Assembly: GCA_902168105.1 (NCBI GenBank)
Contig: CABHOY010000019.1
Span: 1 to 64,000 of the forward strand
Direction: 5' to 3'
Length of the DNA stretch: 64,000 nucleotides
Source of the DNA: an uncultured Flavihumibacter sp.
GTDB lineage: Bacteria > Bacteroidota > Bacteroidia > Chitinophagales > Chitinophagaceae
Every line of letters starts with the position of its first letter. The stretch's first letter is position 1. This document shows positions 54,347 to 62,760 of this stretch, in pieces. The notes beneath the pieces were generated by a model. That model made no database searches. It had not been told where the DNA came from and worked only from the letters and a program-made list of their open reading frames with translations. The position numbers and the translations under genes are program-made.

Positions 54347-57300
54347 ATGAAAAAACTGCTTGCTTTAAAAGATCCTATTCTGGCATCACTGCTTTTTTCT
54401 GCGGCTTGCCTTCCGGCCTGTAAACAGGACAGTGGACCGGCGGATAAGCGCATCAAACAGATGGATACTACGCTTACGGCCCATCTGGCGGACTCAATTG
54501 GTTCCATAGTGAAACCTCAACTGGCGGATAGCCTTTCCCTTACGCTCTGGGGTATAGACTCGCTTGTGATCTCTCCTATCGCTATTGATGTAGATGATCA
54601 GGGAAGGGTTTATTATACGACCACAGACCGGCAGAAACATTCTGAATTTGACATACGCGGGCACCGGGATTGGGAGATCCCGTCCATCAGCCTGCAAACG
54701 GTAGAAGAACGCCGCGCCTTCCTGCATAAGGAGCTATCGCCAGAGAACAGTAAAAAGAACGGCTGGCTGGCAGACCTGAACGGAGACAGCTCCCACGACT
54801 GGCGCGACCTGACCCTGGAGAAAGAACACGTATACCGTCTGGACGATAGATCAGGAGATGGTGTAGCCGACCAGTCACAATTAGTAGTGGACGACTTCCA
54901 TGATGAAGTGACGGATGTTGCCGGTGGCGTACTGGCCGAAGGCGATGACCTGTACCTGGCCGTTGCGCCTGATCTATGGCGCATAAGGGACAAAAACCAT
55001 GATGGTATTGCCGACGAGAAAACTTCAATTTCCCACGGATATGGCATCCATGTAGGCTTTAGCGGTCATGGTATGTCGGGTGTGGAAATGGGGCCTGATG
55101 GCCGTATCTACTGGCAGATAGGTGATATCGGTTTTAATGGCAAAGGACCGGACGGACAACAATGGGCTTTCCCCAACTGCGGAGTACTGGCCCGTTCCAA
55201 TCCTGATGGCAGCGACTTTGAGATATTTGCTCATGGCATCCGTAACACACACGAGTTTGCCTTTGATCAATATGGTAATATCATCAGTGAAGATAATGAT
55301 GGCGACCATCCCGGCGAAAGTGAACGCCTGGTTTACCTGGTGAATGGTGGCGATCAGGGTTGGCGTAGCAATTGGCAATATGGTAAATATCGCGACCAGG
55401 ACAATAATACCTACAAGGTATGGATGGATGAAAAGATGTACGTGCCCCGCTTTGAAGGGCAAGCCGCTTATATCACTCCTTGTATCAGCAACTTCGTAAA
55501 CGGTCCTGCCGGTTTTGTATATAACCCGGGCACCGCTCTAGGTGCTGCTTACAAGAACACTTTCTTTGTAGCGGAGTTTGTGGGTAATCCATCCAACTCC
55601 GGCATACACTCATTCAAACTGAACCCGAAAGGCGCCACGTTTGAACTGGGTGAACATAAGAAAGTACTAGGCGGTATATTGGCCACAGGTATTGATTTCG
55701 GACCAGATGGCGCATTGTATGTAGCCGACTGGATAGATGGTTGGGACACACATAACTATGGCCGTATCTGGAAGCTGGATGATAAGAGAGAAGCCAACAC
55801 ACCTGAACGTAAAACTACTAAATCGTTACTGGCGGAAGACTTCAGCAACCGTAAGGAAACAGAGCTTGGAGAGATGCTGAAGAACCCAGATATGCGTGTT
55901 CGTTTGAAAGCCCAGTTTGAACTGGTGAAGCGTAAACAAAAAGGCGCTCCATTGTTTGAACAGGCACTAAAACAAACTGACAACCAACTGGCAAGAGTAC
56001 ATGCTATATGGGGACTAAGCCAGCTGGCCCGCCAGGACAAACAGTATGCTAAAACATTACTGCCGCTGTTAAAGGATAGTGATCCCGAGATACGTGCCCA
56101 GGCGGCCAAATGGCTGGGTGATATCAAGTATAAGGAAGCCGGACCTGCATTGGTGCCGGTATTGGCAGATACTGCCAGCCGCGCAAGTTTCTTTGCTGCA
56201 GAAGCCCTGGGCAGGATACAGTACGCGCAGGCAGTACAACCACTGATCGCTTTCCTGAAAGCAAATAACGATGAAGACGCTTATCAAAGGCATGCGGGCG
56301 CCCTGGCGCTTTCCCGCATAGGACAGGCAGAACCTCTGATAGCCCTTGCCAATGATCCTTCCCGTGCACTGCGCATAGCTGCGGTAGTGGCATTGAGAAG
56401 AATGAGTCATCCGGGTATCGCGGCATTCCTGAATGATAAAGATGAATTTGTTGTAACAGAAACAGCCCGTGCTATCAACGATGACCTTTCTATTAAAGAG
56501 GCATTACCAGCCCTGGCTAATCTGCTTGGCACAACCGCATTTAAAAATGAAGCGCTGATCCGTCGTGCTATCAACGCGAACCTGCGGGTAGGTACAGACG
56601 CTGCCCTCCACAACCTGGTGGCCTATGCACAAAAAGCAGGCAGCCCGGCGCCGATGCGTGCAGAAGCGATTGACGCTTTAAGCGTATGGGCTAAACCATC
56701 TGTACTGGACCGTGTAGACGGCAGGCTGCGTGGTGAAATAAAGAGAGACCCTGCGCCTGTAGTGAATCTTTCCACCGCTCCGCTCACAACCCTCCTGAAG
56801 GATAAAGAGCTACCGGTACGTGTAAGCGCTGCCAAAGCCATCGCTAAATTACAGATCAAACAGGCAGGCCCGCAACTGCTGGCAGCTGTAAAGACTGACC
56901 GTGATGCGGATATGCGGGTGGCTTCATTAGAAGCACTGGTAAGTCTGCAGGACGCCGGTGTGGAACAAGGGATTACGACGGCATTGTCAGACAAGGAAAA
57001 GAAAGTGCGCGTATCAGGACTTGACCTGCTGGAGAAAATGCATATTTCCGAAAGTGTGATGGTGAACCTGCTCACAGGAGTAATTGCCAATAAGACCATG
57101 GAGGAAAAACAAGCGGCCCTGCTCACACTGGGTAAACTGCCGGTGCAGTACACCGAAAAGCCACTGACAGACCTCCTGAACAAGATGGCTGCAGGACAAC
57201 TGGACCCGGACATTTACCTTGAACTGGGTGAAGCGATCGACAGTAGTCATTCAACTGCGCTGGCAGCCCGTTACAAAGCATCCAACAGTAAGCTGTCATC

Positions 57301-57760
57301 CGATGAACTCCTGGCCACTTATAACAGCTGTCTGCAGGGTGGCGATCCAAGACGTGGCCGCCAGATATTTTTCCGCAATGAAAACGCCCAATGTATGCGC
57401 TGCCACTCTTATGATGATCGTGGCGGTAATGCCGGACCACGTTTAAATGGTGTTGCAGGCCGTATTTCGAGGGAACAGATACTCCAGGCACTCATTACCC
57501 CAAGCGCCCGTTTAGCGCCGGGATTTGGGATGGTAACGCTGGAACTGAAGGACGGTAAAAAAGTGAATGGCATTCTGCAGGGTGAGACTAAAACCGGGTT
57601 AACGATCAAGGAAGGGCAGACCGAGCGCACTATTGCGGCAGATCAGATAGCGAACAAAAAATACGCGCAATCCAGTATGCCGGATATGAAACAGATACTG
57701 TCCAAGAAAGAGATCAGGGATGTGGTAAGCTTCCTGGCCGAACAGAAAACAGACAATTAA
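54347..57760 (+). CDS. Large lipoprotein: beta-propeller dehydrogenase-like, HEAT repeats and cytochrome c
   Basis: From the ATG at 54347 the protein is 1137 residues with lipoprotein signal MKKLLALKDPILASLLFSAA and lipobox LPAC. The N-terminal about 450 residues form a soluble-glucose-dehydrogenase-like propeller (MSGVEMGPDGRIYWQIGDIG, GIRNTHEFAFDQYGN, TGIDFGPDGALYVADWIDGW). A long HEAT-repeat region follows (LLKDSDPEIRAQAAKWLGDI and about ten more units). The last 130 residues are a class I cytochrome c with haem motif C1016-MR-C1019-H1020 and a likely axial Met in SSMPDM. Such PVC-like proteins oxidise an unknown, probably sugar-derived, substrate and pass electrons to the haem. Confidence 0.88.
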   Translation: MKKLLALKDPILASLLFSAACLPACKQDSGPADKRIKQMDTTLTAHLADSIGSIVKPQLADSLSLTLWGIDSLVISPIAIDVDDQGRVYYTTTDRQKHSEFDIRGHRDWEIPSISLQTVEERRAFLHKELSPENSKKNGWLADLNGDSSHDWRDLTLEKEHVYRLDDRSGDGVADQSQLVVDDFHDEVTDVAGGVLAEGDDLYLAVAPDLWRIRDKNHDGIADEKTSISHGYGIHVGFSGHGMSGVEMGPDGRIYWQIGDIGFNGKGPDGQQWAFPNCGVLARSNPDGSDFEIFAHGIRNTHEFAFDQYGNIISEDNDGDHPGESERLVYLVNGGDQGWRSNWQYGKYRDQDNNTYKVWMDEKMYVPRFEGQAAYITPCISNFVNGPAGFVYNPGTALGAAYKNTFFVAEFVGNPSNSGIHSFKLNPKGATFELGEHKKVLGGILATGIDFGPDGALYVADWIDGWDTHNYGRIWKLDDKREANTPERKTTKSLLAEDFSNRKETELGEMLKNPDMRVRLKAQFELVKRKQKGAPLFEQALKQTDNQLARVHAIWGLSQLARQDKQYAKTLLPLLKDSDPEIRAQAAKWLGDIKYKEAGPALVPVLADTASRASFFAAEALGRIQYAQAVQPLIAFLKANNDEDAYQRHAGALALSRIGQAEPLIALANDPSRALRIAAVVALRRMSHPGIAAFLNDKDEFVVTETARAINDDLSIKEALPALANLLGTTAFKNEALIRRAINANLRVGTDAALHNLVAYAQKAGSPAPMRAEAIDALSVWAKPSVLDRVDGRLRGEIKRDPAPVVNLSTAPLTTLLKDKELPVRVSAAKAIAKLQIKQAGPQLLAAVKTDRDADMRVASLEALVSLQDAGVEQGITTALSDKEKKVRVSGLDLLEKMHISESVMVNLLTGVIANKTMEEKQAALLTLGKLPVQYTEKPLTDLLNKMAAGQLDPDIYLELGEAIDSSHSTALAARYKASNSKLSSDELLATYNSCLQGGDPRRGRQIFFRNENAQCMRCHSYDDRGGNAGPRLNGVAGRISREQILQALITPSARLAPGFGMVTLELKDGKKVNGILQGETKTGLTIKEGQTERTIAADQIANKKYAQSSMPDMKQILSKKEIRDVVSFLAEQKTDN

Positions 57761-57782
57761 TATTTATATCAACTACATATTG

Positions 57783-57817
57783 AATGGCTGCATCAAATAC
57801 CTGATGCAGCCATTTTT
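57783..57817 (+). terminator. Terminator after the cytochrome lipoprotein gene
   Basis: Thirteen-base perfect arms (AATGGCTGCATCA and TGATGCAGCCATT) with a six-base loop, then TTT. It starts 22 bases after the stop at 57760. Confidence 0.85.
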
Positions 57818-57988
57818 CATAGTAGACTTTTCCCGGCATTTTCTTTTTTGAAGGCCCTGTATTTCTATGTGACAACAGATGTTCTTCTTATTTCTAAACT
57901 TTGTATCTTCACCGCGCCTTACCCCATTAGATCCCTTTGTTACTACCACATTAGAGCCCCACTCATTTCTAACCTCAAAACAGAGCTC

Positions 57989-58834
57989 ATGAGCGAAACA
58001 ACAACTACGCAGCCTATTACTGCGAATCCCAACAAGGCATTATGGGAAAAAGGTGATTTCACCATCATTGCCGAAACCATGCGTGAAAGCGGCACGTCAC
58101 TGGTTAATAAACTCGGTATCACACGCGATATGGATGTACTGGATCTTGGCTGTGGTGATGGAACTACTGCCATTCCTGAAGCCAGACTTGGCGCCAAAGT
58201 ATTAGGTGTGGACATTGCCAAAAATCTTGTAGCAGCAGCAAACAAACGTATTCAGGAAGAAGGCCTCACCAATATTTCTGTACGGGAAGGCGATGCTACA
58301 AACCTGGCAGGAATTAATGATGAAAGTTTTGACCTGGTCGTATCCATTTTCGGTGCCATGTTTGCACCAAAGCCATTTGATGTAGCAAAAGAACTTGTAA
58401 GGGTCACACGCCCCGGCGGACGTATTGTGATGGGCAACTGGATTCCTGGTGATCCCACACTTGTAGCTCAGATACTGAAGATCAGTTCTGCATATACACC
58501 TCCACCACCGGAAGGTTTTATAAGCCCTATCTTATGGGGTGTAGAAAGCCATGTGACCGAGCGGTTTGGTCAGGCTGGTATTCCTCCGGAAAATATCTCC
58601 TTTGAGAAGGATACATATACTTTTAATGCCGCCTACTCTCCTTCCGCTTTCCTTGAAAAATTCAGGAACTATTACGGTCCTACCATGAATGCATTTGAAG
58701 CTGCCGAAAAAGATGGTAAAGCTGCAGACCTGCAACGTGAACTGGAAGAATTATTCAACCGTGAGAACAGGAGTGACGATCCTGGTAAGACTTCTATTCC
58801 CGCAACATTCCTGCGAGTGACTGTAAAACGATAA
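57989..58834 (+). CDS. Class I SAM-dependent methyltransferase
   Basis: From the ATG at 57989 the protein is 281 residues (MSETTTTQPITANPNKALWE). A longer frame from 57848 has 47 unlikely residues rich in Tyr and Cys. The SAM motif I is MDVLDLGCGDGTTAIPEARL, motif post-I is VLGVDIAKN, and the segment SFDLVVSIFGAMFAPKPFDV is motif II. It is a Methyltransf_11-type enzyme. The substrate is unknown. No operon partner is adjacent: the next gene is 225 bases away and encodes an AraC regulator. Confidence 0.85.
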   Translation: MSETTTTQPITANPNKALWEKGDFTIIAETMRESGTSLVNKLGITRDMDVLDLGCGDGTTAIPEARLGAKVLGVDIAKNLVAAANKRIQEEGLTNISVREGDATNLAGINDESFDLVVSIFGAMFAPKPFDVAKELVRVTRPGGRIVMGNWIPGDPTLVAQILKISSAYTPPPPEGFISPILWGVESHVTERFGQAGIPPENISFEKDTYTFNAAYSPSAFLEKFRNYYGPTMNAFEAAEKDGKAADLQRELEELFNRENRSDDPGKTSIPATFLRVTVKR

Positions 58835-59059
58835 TACTATTAAATACCAGTGTGTCTGGGATTAAATTGTGGCGTCTCAAAAACCAAATGTAGTTGGTGT
58901 GCTATAAGTTTCGCCCAGCCACACTGGAATAGTTATCGTTTCTGTATTGCCTGAACGTGTTAATCCAACTGCAATGCCAGGCGCTATGCCTGTGGTATCT
59001 CAACCTGAAGGCAATTGTCACAACCTTCCATAAATTGTTTGATTTTCTTAATTTTGTGG

Positions 59060-59941
59060 ATGGCTACCAAAAACGTACCTGACGCTTCCCTAATTAGTAC
59101 CGGAGGTTTAAAATCGAAAGGCTTTAAAGTTTATGAAGTCTCACGTACCGACACGCCCACGCATATTCATGACAGGCGGGACTACTATAAAATAGTGCTG
59201 GTAACCGGTGATATGATCATCCACTATGGCGATAAAAGCATCGAAACAGACGGGACCTTCCTGTTCTTCGCCAATCCCCATGTGCCCCATACTGTTGTTC
59301 ATCGCTCGAAAGAACGGAAAGGTTATGCCTGTCTCTTTACCGAAGCCTTCATCGTAAACCGGGAACGTAAGGAGCTCTTACAAAACTCTCCCCTCTTCCG
59401 TTTTGACGGGATAGCCGTCATCCCTGTAAACAATGAACAGGCAATATTTCTGACCGGACTTTATCAGAAAATGATAGCAGTACACGGCGATGATGATTAT
59501 CCATTCAGGAATGAATTGCTTAAAAGCTGTGTAGAGCTCATCATACATGAGGCATTGAGAATTCAGCCGCAAAAAGGAATGAAAGAGAAAAATGCCGCTA
59601 CCAGGATCACCTCTTTGTTCCTGGAATTACTGGAACGTCAATTTCCCATAGAAGACACTAAAGCCCCTCTTACGTTAAGAACCGCCCAGGATTTCGCCAG
59701 CGCCCTTTCCGTACATGTAAACTACCTTAATCGGTCGGTAAAGACCGTTACCACTAAGCCCACCTCAGTACACATAGCGGAGCGCATTATCGCAGAAGCG
59801 AAAGCGCTGCTGCAACATACCGACTGGAGTATTGCCGACATCGCCTATGGCCTGGGCTTTGAATATCCAACCTACTTTAATAACTATTTCAAACGGATGA
59901 CCGGCCTTACCCCCAATTCGCTCAGAAAACTTAAGGTTTGA
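59060..59941 (+). CDS. AraC-family transcriptional regulator
   Basis: From the ATG at 59060 the protein is 293 residues (MATKNVPDASLISTGGLKSK); a longer frame from 59015 is less likely. The N-terminal half is a cupin-like sensor (DTPTHIHDRRDYYKIVLVTG, then TFLFFANPHVPHTV). The C-terminal half is an AraC helix-turn-helix pair (VHVNYLNRSVKTVTTKPTSV, then WSIADIAYGLGFEYPTYFNN and YFKRMTGLTPNSLRKLK). It lies 129 bases upstream of an aldo/keto reductase gene on the same strand, which it probably regulates. Note a TAATTTTG sequence at 59049-59056, which matches the -7 consensus but is too close to this ATG. Confidence 0.88.
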   Translation: MATKNVPDASLISTGGLKSKGFKVYEVSRTDTPTHIHDRRDYYKIVLVTGDMIIHYGDKSIETDGTFLFFANPHVPHTVVHRSKERKGYACLFTEAFIVNRERKELLQNSPLFRFDGIAVIPVNNEQAIFLTGLYQKMIAVHGDDDYPFRNELLKSCVELIIHEALRIQPQKGMKEKNAATRITSLFLELLERQFPIEDTKAPLTLRTAQDFASALSVHVNYLNRSVKTVTTKPTSVHIAERIIAEAKALLQHTDWSIADIAYGLGFEYPTYFNNYFKRMTGLTPNSLRKLKV

Positions 59942-60070
59942 ATATCATACTTTTTAGTTTGATTCTTTTTAACAATGAGCTCCGTTTAAGGAGAACTTTG
60001 TGTTCTTATAATTTGATAAAGACAGTTAGAATACTGTCCTCTCTTACACTTATCATTAATAAAAAGGATC

Positions 60071-61051
60071 ATGAAAAAAAGAAAACTGAATGGATTAGAA
60101 GTATCGGCAATTGGCTATGGTTGTATGGGACTTAGCCAGGGGTATATCCCCACTCCAGGTAAAGAGGAAGCTACCCGGCTTATTCACCAGGCATTTGATC
60201 TTGGTTGCACGTTCTACGACACAGCGGCAAGATATGCCATGGGCGCTAATGAAGAGTTAGTTGGAGCAGCATTGAAACCTATCCGGAATAAAGTGGTTAT
60301 TGCCAGCAAGTTCTTTATCGAAAAGAATAACGAAGATAGCTCCAGGGACAGGCTCTTGCAGGACCTGAGAACTAACTTAGAACACTCTTTGAAAAGACTG
60401 GGTACTGATCACATAGAGTTATACTACCAGCATAGGGTGAACAAGGATATTCCTGTTGAAGATGTGGCATATTGTATGGGCGAATTTATCAGGGAAGGCA
60501 AAATCCGGGGCTGGGGACAATCACAGGCGACAGCCGATGAGATCAGACGCGCGCATACCGTGACGCCATTGACTGCAATACAAAGCGAATATTCCATGAT
60601 GGCGCGTGCATTTGAAGAAGATGTTATTCCGGTATGTGAAGAACTCGGTATCGGCTTCGTACCGTTCTCTCCTTTGGCTAATGGTTTCTTGTCAGGAACA
60701 GTGAATGCTGATACACAATACACAGGTCAGGATGCGAGAAGGGTGATCACACGGTTTAACAAGGATAATATAATTGCTAACCAGCCGCTGCTGGACCTTA
60801 TCAATCAATTTGCAGCAGCAAAAAATGCCACGGCGGCACAGATCTCGTTAGCATGGATGTTACATAAAAAAGACTTCATTGTACCTATTCCCGGTTCACG
60901 AAATCCCGATCGTATAAAGGAAAATCTTGGTGCAGCAGATGTTGAGCTGACTGATATAGAATATAGCCGGATTGAGGATGCACTTGGAAAGATTGCCATT
61001 CATGGTAACCGCACCGATGAGGACCTTGCAAAACTGAGAGAGCTTAAGTAA
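60071..61051 (+). CDS. Aldo/keto reductase
   Basis: A 326-residue NADPH-dependent reductase with the full family plan. The catalytic tetrad is visible as Asp and Tyr in FYDTAARYAMGANEELVGAA, Lys in VVIASKFF and His in LYYQHRVN. The C-terminal cofactor part has VPIPGSRNPDRIKENLGA. It belongs to the AKR group close to YajO/AKR13-like enzymes. The substrate is a carbonyl compound of unknown identity. The AraC regulator upstream is the likely control. An RBS-like AAAGGA precedes the ATG. Confidence 0.9.
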   Translation: MKKRKLNGLEVSAIGYGCMGLSQGYIPTPGKEEATRLIHQAFDLGCTFYDTAARYAMGANEELVGAALKPIRNKVVIASKFFIEKNNEDSSRDRLLQDLRTNLEHSLKRLGTDHIELYYQHRVNKDIPVEDVAYCMGEFIREGKIRGWGQSQATADEIRRAHTVTPLTAIQSEYSMMARAFEEDVIPVCEELGIGFVPFSPLANGFLSGTVNADTQYTGQDARRVITRFNKDNIIANQPLLDLINQFAAAKNATAAQISLAWMLHKKDFIVPIPGSRNPDRIKENLGAADVELTDIEYSRIEDALGKIAIHGNRTDEDLAKLRELK

Positions 61052-61062
61052 AATTAAGCTCT
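61039..61062 (+). terminator. Stem-loop after the aldo/keto reductase
   Basis: Nine-base perfect arms (AGAGCTTAA and TTAAGCTCT) with a six-base loop (GTAAAA). It overlaps the stop codon at 61049-61051. No T-run follows, so it is a weak candidate. Confidence 0.4.
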
Positions 61063-61191
61063 TCTCCTGCCTTCATGCCTGATAATACCCCTCCCCGTTT
61101 GATAATTTATAATTTACCGGTTTTAATTTTTATTTTAACCGTTCTATTTGGCCGCAAAGGGCCTGATTATATCATTTATAACCAGCATTAC

Positions 61192-62694
61192 ATGGATCGG
61201 ACTAAAAGATTGCTTACTTCCATATTCTCTATTTTCTGTTTGTTAAACTGTGCAGCGCTTTATGCACAGACCGGAGGACCAGTTATTGCCGGTGACTTTG
61301 CAGATCCGTCAATAATAAGGGTGGATAGTGTTTATTACGCAACAGGAACGTCTTCAGAATGGGCGCCTTATTATCCTATTTACAGGTCTTCCGACCTTAA
61401 GAACTGGCGTCAGTCAGGTTACGTGTTCGACCAGGCACCTGAATGGACGACCGGCTCCTTTTGGGCGCCTGAGTATTATAAGATCGATAATACCTATTTC
61501 ATTTATTATACAGCCAGAAGAAAGTCAGACAACCAATCCTTTATTGGAGTTGCTACATCTCCCTATCCTGACCATGGATTTACAGACCACGGTGTCATCA
61601 TTGAGCACGGGAAAGAGGCGATAGATCCCTTTATCTTCAACGACGGCGGACAGCTTTACATTACCTTTAAAGCATATGGACTGGAAGACAGGCCTATCGA
61701 ACTCCTGGGGTATAAGCTCTCGGAAGATGGTCTCAGAACTGAAGGCGAGCCTTTTTCTTTGCTAAAGGATAGCAATCGCGCGGGCATGGAAGGACAAAGC
61801 ATTCTGAAAAAGGGGAAGTATTATTACATGTTCTATTCAGCCGGCAATTGCTGCGGACAAGGATGTAGTTATTCGGTAAATGTAGCCCGTTCCACGAGCT
61901 TCAAAGGCCCGTATGAGCTATATAGCGGCAATCCTATTCTCAGCGAAAATGATGCGTGGAAATGTATGGGACACGGTACCTTCGTTTCTGCAGCGAATGG
62001 CAGCATGTTTTATTTACACCACGCGTACAATAAGAAAAGTAATGTATTTACCGGTCGCGAGGGATTACTATCTGAACTGAGCTGGCAGGGAGCAACAGGC
62101 TGGCCTGTACTGAAAGATCAGCCTACCGGTACTATTGCCAGTGCAGATGTCTACGATGATTTTAACCGCCGTAATCTGTCCGGATACTGGCAATGGGACT
62201 TCCATCATGCTACTCCGGTCGTGAAGCAACAAAAAGGGTCTCTTTACCTGTCAGGAACATCAACGAAAGAAAACCCTACAGGCATTGTATTAACGGTAAG
62301 GCCAACGTCAGATAATTTTGATATGACAACTACCGTCATTAACAATAACAAAGCCCTTAAAGGACTCTCCTTCTATGGCGACGCAAATGCGGCTATAGGA
62401 ATTGGTGTTGAAGGCGACAGTGTTAAAGTATGGAAAACAGAAAATAAACAACGTGTAGTTATAAAAGCAGCAGCAGTGCCAAAGTCTGCTATCGGATTGA
62501 AAATGGAAATGTCCGGAGGCAAGACCTGCGACTTCTTCTACCAGACGGGTAAAACTGCATGGACTAAACTTGCTTCGGATATTGCTGCAGGACCTTTACC
62601 TCAATGGGACAGAAGTCCCCGTTTAGGCCTGCATTATAGCGGTAACGGAAAGGAGGAAGCGCAGTTTGCCGATTTCAGGCTTCATAACAAATAA
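61192..62694 (+). CDS. GH43-family glycoside hydrolase, exported
   Basis: From the ATG at 61192 the protein is 500 residues with signal peptide MDRTKRLLTSIFSIFCLLNC. A longer frame from 61075 adds a second hydrophobic stretch and is less likely. The five-bladed propeller has the catalytic set of GH43: base D38 in FADPSI, D145 in AIDPFIF and acid E200 in GMEGQS. The C-terminal 180 residues form a beta-sandwich (DFNRRNLSGYWQWDF at its start) as in GH43 members with a lectin-like tail. GH43 enzymes act on arabinan or xylan side chains, so plant cell-wall use is likely. It stands alone before a convergent hairpin. Confidence 0.88.
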   Translation: MDRTKRLLTSIFSIFCLLNCAALYAQTGGPVIAGDFADPSIIRVDSVYYATGTSSEWAPYYPIYRSSDLKNWRQSGYVFDQAPEWTTGSFWAPEYYKIDNTYFIYYTARRKSDNQSFIGVATSPYPDHGFTDHGVIIEHGKEAIDPFIFNDGGQLYITFKAYGLEDRPIELLGYKLSEDGLRTEGEPFSLLKDSNRAGMEGQSILKKGKYYYMFYSAGNCCGQGCSYSVNVARSTSFKGPYELYSGNPILSENDAWKCMGHGTFVSAANGSMFYLHHAYNKKSNVFTGREGLLSELSWQGATGWPVLKDQPTGTIASADVYDDFNRRNLSGYWQWDFHHATPVVKQQKGSLYLSGTSTKENPTGIVLTVRPTSDNFDMTTTVINNNKALKGLSFYGDANAAIGIGVEGDSVKVWKTENKQRVVIKAAAVPKSAIGLKMEMSGGKTCDFFYQTGKTAWTKLASDIAAGPLPQWDRSPRLGLHYSGNGKEEAQFADFRLHNK

Positions 62695-62703
62695 TTATAA
62701 ACA

Positions 62704-62743
62704 ATCAACCCGTATCCACTTTGTTAGATGGATACGGGTTGAT
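62704..62743. terminator. Convergent stem-loop terminator
   Basis: Fifteen-base perfect arms (ATCAACCCGTATCCA and TGGATACGGGTTGAT) with a 10-base loop. It lies between the GH43 stop at 62694 and the minus-strand stop at 62761. U-tracts are poor, but position and arm length support a shared terminator. Confidence 0.7.
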
Positions 62744-62760
62744 ATGAGTTAAAAGTGCTT

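Noticed and set aside
56623..57213. 196-codon antisense frame in the HEAT/cytochrome gene
   Set aside because: Low-complexity Ser/Arg-rich translation; the plus strand clearly encodes HEAT repeats.
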